Positions 26,357 through 35,089 of a stretch of DNA of 64,000 nucleotides are shown here, piece after piece. Under the pieces are notes generated by a model. The model was not told the origin of the DNA. It saw nothing but the letters and a program-made list of their open reading frames with translations, and searched no databases. This stretch comes from an uncultured Parasphingopyxis sp. (GTDB lineage: Bacteria; Pseudomonadota; Alphaproteobacteria; Sphingomonadales; Sphingomonadaceae): positions 558,001-622,000 of the forward strand of contig CAMYKP010000006.1 in the NCBI GenBank assembly GCA_947259005.1, read 5' to 3'. Position numbers and translations under genes: made by a program. Each line of letters opens with the position of its first letter. Position 1 is the stretch's first letter.

Positions 26357-28333
26357 TTACAACCCTAAGGCCTCACGCAGAAACGCATCGCTGCGTTCCA
26401 GCATTTGCGCGCGCACGGCAGAGTCGCTGAGGCTGTGATCGAGGCCCTCATAAACGATCAGTTCGCTGCTGTGCCCCGCGTCGGTAAGCCGATCATGCAT
26501 TCGGCGCGACTGGCCGATATCGACATTGATGTCCTGATCGCCATGGAACAGCAGCACCGGGGCAGTCATCCGGGGCGCGTGGCGCGCCGGGGAACCCGCC
26601 ACTAGGTGCGGACCCGAACCCAGATATTCGGAAACATTACGTCCGTTCGTGAAGGCCATCGAATCCTGGCGCAAGGCAGGCAGGTCGGTGACCGGAGCGA
26701 TTGCGACGATCGCCTTGAACAGGCCCGGTTCAAAGACGCCGGACTGGAGCGCCGCATATCCGCCATACGACCAGCCAACGGCCGCCAACTGGTCCGCATT
26801 GGCAATGCCTTCGGAAACCAGCCAGCGCGCACCGTCATTGACGTCCCCGATCGCGGTTTCCCAGCTCTGGAAGCCGTTGGTTACGAGCCAGCTGTCACCA
26901 TAGCCAGAGGAGCCGCGGAAATTGGGCTGAAGCACAGCATAACCCTGATGCGCATAAAATTGTGCGAGCCAGTCGAACCGCAATTGGGTCCGGGACTCAG
27001 GTCCGCCATGCGGCATGACAATCGCGGGAAGGCCCGTCCGGGGGCCACCCGGCGGCAGGGTCAGATAGCCGGGAATCATTGTGCCGTCGGCAGCCGGGTA
27101 TCGCACCGGCTGAACCGTCGCCAATTCAACGCCTTCCAATTGCGGGCGCGCCAGCAATATCTCGTTCAGTGCACCGGCAGCCTTGTCGAACACATAGAAG
27201 CGACCCGGCTCGGTATCGCTGCTCGCCTGGACCAGGAGGCGCGATTCATCGTCGCTGGCACCGAGAAATGTGATGCTGGGATTGCCGGGCAGAGCGCCGC
27301 TCAATGCCCGATGGAGAGCCTGATATTCAGGATCGAAATATTCGACAATGCTTTCGTCTTCAGAATATCCGACACCAATGACCCGTTGACGCCGACCAAG
27401 CCGCGCCAGCCGGCTGACATCCACTCTTGGGTGCGCCAATATCAGCTCACGATCCAGTGTTTCGTTCAATGTGATACGATATAGTGCATCGCGGCCATCA
27501 AGGCGTTCGAGACCATAAACTGCATTCAAATCGCGGTCGACGGCAACGGGATAAAAGCCGGTGTTTGCCAGTCCGTCATAGGTGCCGAAATCGCGCCACT
27601 CATCACTGCCCTGCAACCGATAATAATAGTTGGTCGTCGAACCCGCCATCCCCGTGGCACCGCGAATGGAACCGGTAGCCCTCATTCGCACCGTGCCATG
27701 CCCGTCGGTCAGATAGCGGACATTAAGCCGTTCCGGGGGCTCGACACTGTCGATGCTTCCGGTCCGGGTGTTGATGCGCACCGCCGCAAGACCTTCCCGC
27801 CGATCCACGATCCGCGTCGCACCGCGATAGGTTTCGGGTACATAGACCCGGCTCATCATTACCGTCTCGTCGTCTTCGGGAAGCCAGTCGATAATCTCGC
27901 CGTCAAATTGTCGGTTGTCTCGATACCTGTTGTCCCGCTGCCCAAGGGTCCGTGCATCCGACGCATCGTCATCGACTGCGAACAGCCGCGTTATCGGATA
28001 AATCTGCCGGGGATCCTGAACCATCGCATAGATGGAGCAGACCAACCGCTCTTCATTAACGAAACGGCACCAGTTGAATTCCATCGGATCGCCATCGGTC
28101 ATGGTGACCACGCTGGGTGATGTACTGCCGACATCCGCCACATAGGCGAACGTCTCCTCGCCCGATCCGGCGCTCAGATAAACAACCCGGTTGCCGCTGG
28201 GGGACAGCGCGATAGAGGTGACGGCCGGGCGCTGACCGAAGGCCTCTGCCGGGTTGGCCAGTTCCTGTGCCCCGGCCTGTGTGGCTATCAAAAGCCCGGC
28301 GGCGCAGGCAATGCCCTGGAATGATTTGGTCAT
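26357..28333 (-). CDS. Exported S9 family prolyl-oligopeptidase-type peptidase
   Basis: The 658-aa protein has a signal peptide (ACAAGLLIATQAGAQ), an N-terminal beta-propeller domain (roughly 30-410) and a C-terminal alpha/beta-hydrolase domain. The catalytic serine is in VGWSYGGYAALQ (~Ser522), the Asp in FHGDQDINVDIGQ and the His in GLDHSLSD. PHGGPESRTQLRFDWLAQ and FRGSSGYG are typical of acylaminoacyl-peptidase/DPP-like S9 enzymes, which degrade short peptides in the periplasm. Confidence 0.93.
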   Translation of the reverse strand: MTKSFQGIACAAGLLIATQAGAQELANPAEAFGQRPAVTSIALSPSGNRVVYLSAGSGEETFAYVADVGSTSPSVVTMTDGDPMEFNWCRFVNEERLVCSIYAMVQDPRQIYPITRLFAVDDDASDARTLGQRDNRYRDNRQFDGEIIDWLPEDDETVMMSRVYVPETYRGATRIVDRREGLAAVRINTRTGSIDSVEPPERLNVRYLTDGHGTVRMRATGSIRGATGMAGSTTNYYYRLQGSDEWRDFGTYDGLANTGFYPVAVDRDLNAVYGLERLDGRDALYRITLNETLDRELILAHPRVDVSRLARLGRRQRVIGVGYSEDESIVEYFDPEYQALHRALSGALPGNPSITFLGASDDESRLLVQASSDTEPGRFYVFDKAAGALNEILLARPQLEGVELATVQPVRYPAADGTMIPGYLTLPPGGPRTGLPAIVMPHGGPESRTQLRFDWLAQFYAHQGYAVLQPNFRGSSGYGDSWLVTNGFQSWETAIGDVNDGARWLVSEGIANADQLAAVGWSYGGYAALQSGVFEPGLFKAIVAIAPVTDLPALRQDSMAFTNGRNVSEYLGSGPHLVAGSPARHAPRMTAPVLLFHGDQDINVDIGQSRRMHDRLTDAGHSSELIVYEGLDHSLSDSAVRAQMLERSDAFLREALGL

Positions 28334-28446
28334 GAAATTCCGCTAAGTATCTGTAATAGTTTGCTGCCTTTCCCTTATATCCGTCTCTCAACCAAAAAAA
28401 TAGGCGCAGGCAAAAAACCTTCAGTGTCTCGTGATATGGCACACCA

Positions 28447-28824
28447 ATGGACAAGCGCCTTGGCATTCGAATCTTCTGGCTCGTTGTGGGCCTCATTTCC
28501 CTCGGATTGGGAGCCGTTGGGGCAGTCCTGCCCCTGCTGCCGACGACACCATTTCTGCTTGTCGCCGCCTTCGCTTTCGCGCGATCATCACCGAGGCTCG
28601 CGGCCTGGCTCGATGCCCATCCGCAATTTGGCCCGCTGATCGGAAACTGGCGCGATCATGGCGCGATCAGCCGCCGCGCCAAGATCGCGGCGATGATCGT
28701 GATCCTGCTAACACCCACCCTGAGCCTGGCTCTTGGATTCGCCGGCTGGATTATCGCCGTCCAGCTTCTTGTCCTGACGATCGTTGCGGCGTTCATCCTG
28801 ACCCGCCCCGATGGAGCCCGATAA
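28447..28824 (+). CDS. YbaN family (DUF454) membrane protein
   Basis: The 125-aa protein shows the DUF454 pattern: GLISLGLGAVGAVLPLLPTT with PFLLVAAFAFARSSPRL, WLDAHPQFGPLIGNWRDHGAISRRAK and two further hydrophobic helices. It is a small inner-membrane protein of unknown function, widespread in proteobacteria. It is divergent from the S9 peptidase across ~113 bp and lies ~100 nt before the M28 peptidase gene. Confidence 0.9.
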   Translation: MDKRLGIRIFWLVVGLISLGLGAVGAVLPLLPTTPFLLVAAFAFARSSPRLAAWLDAHPQFGPLIGNWRDHGAISRRAKIAAMIVILLTPTLSLALGFAGWIIAVQLLVLTIVAAFILTRPDGAR

Positions 28825-28922
28825 CCCTGTCATTGCGCTTTGCCATTGCCCAACGGACGCTGCAGCGGGTAGTCTCGGACAAAAGAGGCTCCGCAAGGGC
28901 GCCTGTTACCAGGGAGAAAAAT

Positions 28923-30599
28923 GTGAAGTTCCGTCAGACTATGCCGCTTGCCCTTCTCATGCTGGGTGCAGCTACCATGCCGATGGCAGCGGCAGCGCAA
29001 AGCACCACAGCCGAAACCGCTGCACCGGCCATATCGCTTGATACGCTACGCGGCCTGACGGAAACCCTGTCTTCCGACGAATTCGAAGGCCGCGCCCCGG
29101 GCACGCCGGGCGAGGAACTGACCATCAACTTGCTCGCGGAACGCTTCGCAGCCGCAGGACTGCAGCCCGGCAATAATGGCAGCTGGTTCCAGGACGTGCC
29201 GCTCGTTGAGCTCACTGCCGATCCGGCAACCACGGCGTTTTCCTTCACGGCCAATGGTGAAACGACGGACCTTGCCTATGGCAGCGAGATGGTGATCGGT
29301 ACGAGGCGCGTCGTTTCGACGATCGATGTCGAGAATGCCGAGCTGGTTTTCGTCGGCTATGGCATCAACGCGCCCGAGCGGAACTGGAACGACTATGAGG
29401 GCCTCGACATGACGGGGCGGATCGCCGTCATCCTCGTCAACGATCCCGACTATCAGACGATGACAAATGAAGGTCTCTTCGAAGGCCGCGCCATGACCTA
29501 TTATGGCCGATGGACATACAAATATGAGGAAGCCGCGCGCCAGGGTGCAGCCGGTGCGATTATCGTTCATGAAACAGAGCCCGCTGCCTATGGCTGGAAC
29601 GTTGTGGAAAGCAGCTGGTCTGGCCCCCAGCTCAACATGGACGCTGCCGACAATCACATGGATCGCTCCGCCTTCGAAGGCTGGGTTACCAATGATGCAG
29701 CGCGAGCGATGCTGGCAGCAGCCGGGCAAGATCTGGACGCACTTTCCGAAGCAGCCCGTCAGCCCGGCTTTAGCGCCGTACCGCTGGGCATCACCGCCAG
29801 CGCGCATCTCGACAACAGCATCCGCCGCGAAGCATCCCGCAATGTCATTGCGATTCTGCCGGGCAGCGAACGGCCCGATGAATATGTCATCCATACCGCG
29901 CACTGGGATCATCTGGGACGATGCACCCCTGCCCCGGACGGCGATGACATCTGCAATGGCGCACTCGACAATGCGACGGGAACAGCCGGGCTGGTAGCCC
30001 TTGCCGAAGCCCATGCCGCCGCCGGGGCTCCTGCACGTTCACTCATATTCCTTGCCGTAACGGCTGAGGAATCGGGGCTTCTCGGATCGGCCTATTATGG
30101 CAACAATCCTGTCGTCCCGGCCGCGCAAACCGTTGGCGGGATCAATATGGACGGGCTCAATATCGTCGGCCCGGCCAACAATGTCGTCGTCGTCGGCTAT
30201 GGCAAGTCCGAACTCGAAGCCTATCTGGAACGGGCTGCAACCGCCCAGGGCCGCCGCGTCGAACCGGAGCCATCGCCGGAACGCGGGTCCTTCTTCCGTT
30301 CGGACCATTTCTCCCTCGCCCGGGTCGGCATCCCGATGCTCTACGCCTCCAGCGGTGAAGACCTGGTCGATGGCGGCGCCGAAGCCGGCAGCGCGGCGGT
30401 CGAGGACTATATCGTCAACCGCTATCACGGCCCGTCCGATGAATATAATCCCGATTGGGACTGGTCCGGAGCGGTTCAGGACCTTGAACTCTACTACACT
30501 ATCGGCCGCGCACTGGCCGAAACGACCGAGTGGCCAAACTGGAACCCTGACGCCGAATTTCGCGGCGCGCGCGATGCCTCACGGCCTGCGTCCGACTAA
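28923..30599 (+). CDS. Exported M28 family zinc aminopeptidase with PA-domain insert
   Basis: The 558-aa protein has a signal peptide ending AAAAQ (from the GTG at 28923; AGGGAGA lies just upstream; ATG at 28941 is an alternative). A protease-associated domain spans roughly 130-290 (VFVGYGINAPERNWNDYEG ... AAGAIIVHETEPA). The zinc-binding catalytic core follows: HTAHWDHLG, GALDNATGTAGLVALAEA, AVTAEESGLLGS, INMDGLNIVG and SDHFSLARVGIPMLY. These enzymes remove N-terminal residues from peptides in the periplasm. Confidence 0.94.
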   Translation: MKFRQTMPLALLMLGAATMPMAAAAQSTTAETAAPAISLDTLRGLTETLSSDEFEGRAPGTPGEELTINLLAERFAAAGLQPGNNGSWFQDVPLVELTADPATTAFSFTANGETTDLAYGSEMVIGTRRVVSTIDVENAELVFVGYGINAPERNWNDYEGLDMTGRIAVILVNDPDYQTMTNEGLFEGRAMTYYGRWTYKYEEAARQGAAGAIIVHETEPAAYGWNVVESSWSGPQLNMDAADNHMDRSAFEGWVTNDAARAMLAAAGQDLDALSEAARQPGFSAVPLGITASAHLDNSIRREASRNVIAILPGSERPDEYVIHTAHWDHLGRCTPAPDGDDICNGALDNATGTAGLVALAEAHAAAGAPARSLIFLAVTAEESGLLGSAYYGNNPVVPAAQTVGGINMDGLNIVGPANNVVVVGYGKSELEAYLERAATAQGRRVEPEPSPERGSFFRSDHFSLARVGIPMLYASSGEDLVDGGAEAGSAAVEDYIVNRYHGPSDEYNPDWDWSGAVQDLELYYTIGRALAETTEWPNWNPDAEFRGARDASRPASD

Positions 30600-30621
30600 C
30601 CCATATCGATAGGAATTTCTT

Positions 30622-31542
30622 ATGAAACGCACCGTCACCATGCTGATTGCAGCCACGGCCATCACCACTCCCCTTTTCGCCTTTCAGGAAAACCAGCAAC
30701 CACCCTCGGTCCTGGATCGCATACTCGACCGCGTCCTCGGCCCGGTGGAACAGACGGAAGTTGCTGAAGAGGCAGTCGAACCGGAAGCCACAAGCGCGAT
30801 CGAAATCGTTCTGGCTGAGGATTTTCGCACCGAAGACCGCGCGCGCGACCGCTATCGCCACCCTGAAGCTACGCTCAATTTCTTCCGCGTAGAACCAACC
30901 ATGACCGTCGCCGAGTTCGCTCCGGGCGGCGGCTGGTATACTCGCGTTCTTGCTCCGCTGATCGCGGGTCAGGGTCGTTATCTGGCGGTCAACACCGATA
31001 CTTCCGGGCGGGATCTTGACGCAGAACAACGCGCCCGTGCCGATAGCTGGCCCCAACGTTTTGCTGCCAGTGTCGAGGACTGGACGGGCGTGCCAGCGGC
31101 AGCCATCACAGCGTTCGAAAGCGATGAAATTCCCGACGACCTCGCCGGTACGGTCGATCGCATCCTGATCTTCCGCTCCATGCACGGCCTGCGTAACGGC
31201 AATATCGCCGACAGCGAATTGCGTAACCTGCGCGAACTGCTCGCCGATGACGGCCTGGTTGGGGTCGTCCAGCACCGGGCTCCGGCAAGCGAGACCTGGG
31301 CGCGCTCAAACGGTACGCGTGGATATTTGCGGCAGGCCGATGTCATCGCCCTCTTCCGGCTCAACGGGTTCGAACTCGTCGAAAGCTCTGAAATCAATGC
31401 CAATCCGAACGACCCGGCAAACTGGGAACGCGGCGTCTGGACGCTCCCGCCGGTTCTCGCGCTTGGGCAGGAAAACCGGGATCGTTACGTGGCGATCGGG
31501 GAAAGCGACCGGATGACGCTGCTGTTCCGCAAGGTACAATAG
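30622..31542 (+). CDS. Predicted methyltransferase (COG4798-like) with signal peptide
   Basis: The 306-aa protein begins with an evident Sec signal (MLIAATAITTPLFAFQ), yet the rest is a class I methyltransferase-like domain: VAEFAPGGGWYTRVLAPLIA as motif I, GRYLAVNTD after strand 2, and VDRILIFRSMHGLRNG as motif IV. This matches the COG4798 predicted methyltransferases, which are often annotated as exported. Between the signal and the fold is an acidic linker (~40-60). It lies 22 nt behind the M28 peptidase. Since SAM is not known in the periplasm, its activity there is doubtful. Confidence 0.85.
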   Translation: MKRTVTMLIAATAITTPLFAFQENQQPPSVLDRILDRVLGPVEQTEVAEEAVEPEATSAIEIVLAEDFRTEDRARDRYRHPEATLNFFRVEPTMTVAEFAPGGGWYTRVLAPLIAGQGRYLAVNTDTSGRDLDAEQRARADSWPQRFAASVEDWTGVPAAAITAFESDEIPDDLAGTVDRILIFRSMHGLRNGNIADSELRNLRELLADDGLVGVVQHRAPASETWARSNGTRGYLRQADVIALFRLNGFELVESSEINANPNDPANWERGVWTLPPVLALGQENRDRYVAIGESDRMTLLFRKVQ

Positions 31543-31560
31543 GGGAATTTCAGCGCCCGG

Positions 31561-32220
31561 TCAGGCTTTCTCGCGGTGCCGGCTCACGGCCTGCGCAAAA
31601 ACCCTCTCGAACATGGCATCGGTCAACCGGCCGGTATTCTGATTGTAGCGAGAGCAATGATAGCTATCGATCAGCAGCGGGCCGTTTGGCAATCGATGCT
31701 CTGCACCATGGCCGAATTTGTGATGCGTCTGTTTTTCATCATAAGCCCGCAAAACCGATCCATGCGCCACCGTGCCCAACGCGATAATGGTCGTCAGGTT
31801 CGGCAACTGGTTCAGCGCCGGAATCAAGAACTGCCTGCAGGTATGTATCTCTTGTGTTGTCGGCTTGTTTTGCGGCGGCAGGCAGCGCACGGCATTGATG
31901 ATGATCGCCCCATGTAATGTCAGCCCATCATCTGCGCGCCCGCTATATGATCCTTTCGCCAACCCCACCTTGCCGAGTGTCTCGAACAGCAATCCGCCAG
32001 CATGATCGCCGGTAAAAGGGCGTCCGGTGCGATTGGCGCCTGTCAGGCCGGGCGCCAGCCCGACAACTGCGAGCCAGGCATCGGAATCGCCGAACGAGGG
32101 AACAGGTGCGTTGAACCAGTCCGGATGGGCTCGACGCTGTTCCGCACGGAATCGGGCAAGGCGGGGACAAAGCTTGCACTCAGAAGACGGCTCTGCCCGA
32201 TCTGTGCTGGCGTCGGTCAT
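31561..32220 (-). CDS. Uracil-DNA glycosylase, family 5 (UDGb-like)
   Basis: The 219-aa protein shows iron-sulfur UDG features: cysteines in CKLCPRLARFR, VRCLPPQNKPT and TCRQFL, and the motif A region VVGLAPGLTGANRTGRPFTG plus the C-terminal SYHCSRYNQNTGRLT as motif B. Such enzymes excise uracil or deaminated bases from DNA. The ATG at 32220 is preferred; a TTG 12 codons upstream is possible. Divergent from folK with 23 bp between the starts. Note dut, with a related role, at 4.4 kb. Confidence 0.9.
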   Translation of the reverse strand: MTDASTDRAEPSSECKLCPRLARFRAEQRRAHPDWFNAPVPSFGDSDAWLAVVGLAPGLTGANRTGRPFTGDHAGGLLFETLGKVGLAKGSYSGRADDGLTLHGAIIINAVRCLPPQNKPTTQEIHTCRQFLIPALNQLPNLTTIIALGTVAHGSVLRAYDEKQTHHKFGHGAEHRLPNGPLLIDSYHCSRYNQNTGRLTDAMFERVFAQAVSRHREKA

Positions 32221-32243
32221 GCCGCTGCGATAGTCGGTTGGCC

Positions 32244-32747
32244 ATGGCAGAGACAAGCTATCTGATCGGGCTGGGTTCGAATCGCTATCGCAGCGGCCCT
32301 CCCCGCAAGGTTATTGCCCGGGCTATCGATGCGCTGGCCGCGCAAGGCCTCGATATCGTTAGCCGCTCGTCGATCATCGCAAATCCGCCACTCGGCCCCG
32401 GAAAGCGGCATTATGCCAATGCAGCCATTCTTCTTCAGACCGATTTCCCTCCAGACGAACTGCTCGGGCTGTGCAAGGCGGTCGAAGTGGAGTTTGGCAG
32501 GCGTGCCGGACGGCGTTGGGGCGATCGCATTCTCGATCTCGACCTGCTGCTCTGGTCCGGCGGATGCTGGGCCGGTCCGATGCTGACCCTGCCCCATCCA
32601 GCGCTTCAAGACCGCAAATTCGTGCTTGCCCCGCTCGCTGAAATCGCACCGGACTGGCGCCATCCGCTCACCGGACTGACGATCCGCCAACATTTACATC
32701 ATGTGCAGCGCAACATGCCGGTTGACCGCAGCCCGAACCATCCCTAA
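32244..32747 (+). CDS. folK: 2-amino-4-hydroxy-6-hydroxymethyldihydropteridine diphosphokinase
   Basis: The 167-aa HPPK transfers pyrophosphate from ATP to the pterin precursor in folate synthesis. YLIGLGSNRYRSGPPRKVI at the start, NAAILLQTDFPPDELLGLCK, the EFGRRAGRRWGDRILDLDLLL active-site stretch (split here for length) and LPHPALQDRKFVLAPLAEIAP are characteristic. The ATG at 32244 is used; a TTG two codons earlier is in frame. Length is normal. Confidence 0.94.
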   Translation: MAETSYLIGLGSNRYRSGPPRKVIARAIDALAAQGLDIVSRSSIIANPPLGPGKRHYANAAILLQTDFPPDELLGLCKAVEVEFGRRAGRRWGDRILDLDLLLWSGGCWAGPMLTLPHPALQDRKFVLAPLAEIAPDWRHPLTGLTIRQHLHHVQRNMPVDRSPNHP

Positions 32748-32763
32748 TTCCGCCGCGGTGGTT

Positions 32764-32839
32764 GGGCCCTTAGCTCAGTTGGTAGAGCAACTGACTTTTA
32801 ATCAGTAGGTCGCTGGTTCGAACCCAGCAGGGCTCACCA
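32764..32839 (+). tRNA. tRNA-Lys (anticodon UUU)
   Basis: A complete 76-nt cloverleaf with encoded CCA: acceptor GGGCCCT pairs with AGGGCTC, D-arm with AGCTCAGTTGGTAGAGC, anticodon stem ACTGA/TCAGT around loop CTTTTAA (anticodon TTT), and T-arm GCTGGTTCGAACCCAGC. Confidence 0.97.
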
Positions 32840-32858
32840 CCTTTTTTTCCTTTTTTCG
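32840..32858 (+). terminator. T-rich tract after tRNA-Lys
   Basis: Directly after the CCA end come seven T, two C and six T bases. There is no separate hairpin, so termination would rely on the tRNA structure itself or on RNase processing of the tail. Confidence 0.4.
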
Positions 32859-32908
32859 GAAACCGTGCGCTCGCATCCGCAAATCGGTCGCAAGATGGCA
32901 AGTCCAAG

Positions 32909-33295
32909 TCAGCGCCTGTGGTTGAAGCCGGGTCGTTTATAGTCGGTCATGGGTTGGTACCGGGATGCGACGGAGAAGCGTTCCGGCGCTTGCATGATCG
33001 GCGCATTGGACATTTCCAGCCTGTCGAGATCGATCGTCTCGTCAAATTCCATGCCGAAATTTTTGCCCTTCACCCAGGCAACCCGGCCGCGTACCGGCCC
33101 GATACCATTGAGTATGATGACCAGATGTTGACCGCGTTTGACCGAGATATCAGTCACGCCGCCCAGGCCTTTGGCAGACAGATTGCGGACACGCGCATCC
33201 CCATGGCCACCGCTCTCATTGTGCAGTGGCGTTTTGGTGAGCAATGACTTTCGTTTTGCTCGGTCGCATGTCCCCCCCTGAGAATCGCAACTCAT
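32909..33295 (-). CDS. PilZ domain protein (candidate c-di-GMP binder)
   Basis: The 128-aa protein looks like a single PilZ domain: a basic N-terminal stretch (RAKRKSLL), RVRNLSAKGLGGVTD in the place of the second PilZ motif, and VRGRVAWVKGKNFGMEFDE as the last strands. The usual first motif RxxxR is only loosely met and the (D/N)xSxxG motif reads NLSAKG, so c-di-GMP binding is plausible, not proven. AAGGA precedes the ATG. It could regulate surface behaviour; a pilus operon lies 13 kb away. Confidence 0.75.
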   Translation of the reverse strand: MSCDSQGGTCDRAKRKSLLTKTPLHNESGGHGDARVRNLSAKGLGGVTDISVKRGQHLVIILNGIGPVRGRVAWVKGKNFGMEFDETIDLDRLEMSNAPIMQAPERFSVASRYQPMTDYKRPGFNHRR

Positions 33296-33405
33296 GTCAA
33301 ATCCTTGCGGTGACGGGTTACAGAGATTTCAGGTTGGATCGGGGCTAGCAGGAGAAGGTAAAAAAAACGCAAACCCGGCTGGTTAATCTTCCCATTTCCG
33401 GCGTT

Positions 33406-34056
33406 TCAGCGCGCTTTCCGCAGTATGACCGAAACATTGTTTGCTGGCATATCGATGACTTCGTTCAGCGCGAATCCGTGCGAACGTGCCTCTCTCTCGA
33501 TTTCCTCAAGATCACGCAAACCCCATTCCGGGTTTCTGGATCGGAGCGACTGATCGAACGCCATATTGCTCGGTGCGGTCTCACGACCAGCGATACGAAA
33601 CGGTCCGTACAGATAGAGTGGAGAACCCGGCGCGAGCAATCGCCCTGCACCGGCCAGCAGCCCTTCGGTCGCCGCCCAGGGGCTGATATGGATCATGTTG
33701 ATGCAGAGGATCGCATCGGCGCGGCCGATCGGCCAGTCGGCAGCGGATGCATCGAGATCAAGCGGCGGCGCGATGTTCGCAAGATCGGCATCTGCTGCCC
33801 AGGCCATGATCGAAGCGCGGCAATCGGGATCGGGGTCGCTTGGCTGCCACTGCAATTCGGGAAAGCGGTGCGCGAAATGGACGATATGCTCGCCCGAACC
33901 GCTGGCAATTTCCAGAATGGCGCCATTTTCGGGCAGGACCCGGGTGAGAATATTGGCTATCGCATCGCGATTGCGCGCGGTTGCTGGGGCGTGCCTCTTG
34001 GCTTCGACCCCAGCCTCGCTGGCGATCCAGGGGCGCGAATCGCCCTTATCCGGCAT
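33406..34056 (-). CDS. DUF938 family class I methyltransferase
   Basis: The 216-aa protein fits the DUF938 SAM-methyltransferase-like family: HAPATARNRDAIANILTRVL, motif I AILEIASGSGEHIVHFA, then FPELQWQPSDPDPDCRASI, ILCINMIHISPWAATEGLL and a C-terminal LRDLEEIEREARSHGF. Substrate unknown. The ATG at 34056 is supported by GGAGGAAA just upstream and overlaps the transporter gene end by 11 nt, so the two are co-translated. Confidence 0.88.
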   Translation of the reverse strand: MPDKGDSRPWIASEAGVEAKRHAPATARNRDAIANILTRVLPENGAILEIASGSGEHIVHFAHRFPELQWQPSDPDPDCRASIMAWAADADLANIAPPLDLDASAADWPIGRADAILCINMIHISPWAATEGLLAGAGRLLAPGSPLYLYGPFRIAGRETAPSNMAFDQSLRSRNPEWGLRDLEEIEREARSHGFALNEVIDMPANNVSVILRKAR

Positions 34057-35035
34057 GCGTTTCCTCCGATCGCGGACCCGTACGTCGCCAGATCGCGGCG
34101 AGCAGGCTGCCGATAACGACATGATAAACGGCCGACAGAGCTGCGGGCACGGGCGCCAGCGCGGCCTGCATCGGCGTCGCGAATTGTGCAGCAAAGCCCG
34201 GGGTCGCGGCAAGGCTGGAGCCCAGCCCGCTATTCTGCATACCTACCTCGATGCTGATGGTGCGGGCGGCGGCTTCCTCGAACCCGCCGATGCGCGTCAG
34301 CAGGTAACCGAGACCAAAACCGATCAGGTGGAGCAGCAGCACCGCGAACAGCAATATCCCCGCATGGGTGACGATCAGCGATTTGGACGCGGCGATGATA
34401 CCGCCAACGATGAGCACGACGACAAGCACCGATATCAGCGGCGAGACTGTGGCGATCTTTGCGGTCGCGCGCGGGAAGAAACGGCCGAGGAATACGCCCG
34501 CAATCACCGGCAGCAGCACGATCGAGACCATGTTCACGAACAGGTTCCACTGGTCGATCTCGACATATTTGCCTGCAAGCCAGCCGGTCAGCATGGGCGT
34601 CGCGATCACCGCAACCAGGGTTGAGGCCATGGTCATCGTCACCGACAGGGCGACATTGGCGCGCGCGAGATAGGCAATGACGTTGGATGCGGTGCCGCCC
34701 GGGCAGCAGGAGACGAGGATCAGCCCTACCGCAAGGCCGGTTTCGAGGCCGGAAAGGCTGGCGATCGTCACACCGGCAAGCGGCATCACCGTGAACTGCA
34801 GCGCGACACCGGTCGCCACGCAGCGGGGAATGCGTGCGATGCGGCGGAAATCGTCGAAACTCAGGGTCAGCCCCATGCCAAGCATGATGATCCCGAGAAG
34901 CACCGAGATAAGCGGCTGGCCGAAAGGGCGGAACCGGCCATCGACGGCCCAGAGGAAATGATCGGGCACGAACCAGGCCCAGGCCACGCCAAGCACAGTC
35001 CATAACGCAAAAAAGCCGGTCAGCCGCTGGATCAT
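34046..35035 (-). CDS. Bile acid:sodium symporter (BASS) family transporter
   Basis: The 329-aa protein has about nine to ten hydrophobic helices and the BASS signatures: IMLGMGLTLSFDDFRRIA, PLAGVTIASLSGLETGLAVG, the crossover motif SCCPGGTASNVIAYLARAN (sodium-binding ECPGG-like) and ISIEVGMQNSGLGSSLA. Members import organic anions such as pantoate, ketoacids or bile acids with sodium; the real substrate is not evident. The ATG at 35035 follows GGGGAGGGG. Confidence 0.9.
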   Translation of the reverse strand: MIQRLTGFFALWTVLGVAWAWFVPDHFLWAVDGRFRPFGQPLISVLLGIIMLGMGLTLSFDDFRRIARIPRCVATGVALQFTVMPLAGVTIASLSGLETGLAVGLILVSCCPGGTASNVIAYLARANVALSVTMTMASTLVAVIATPMLTGWLAGKYVEIDQWNLFVNMVSIVLLPVIAGVFLGRFFPRATAKIATVSPLISVLVVVLIVGGIIAASKSLIVTHAGILLFAVLLLHLIGFGLGYLLTRIGGFEEAAARTISIEVGMQNSGLGSSLAATPGFAAQFATPMQAALAPVPAALSAVYHVVIGSLLAAIWRRTGPRSEETHAG

Positions 35036-35089
35036 TATCCCCTCCCCTATGTGCATCGCCCTAGAGCGCAGCGCGGGGGAAAGGCAATC

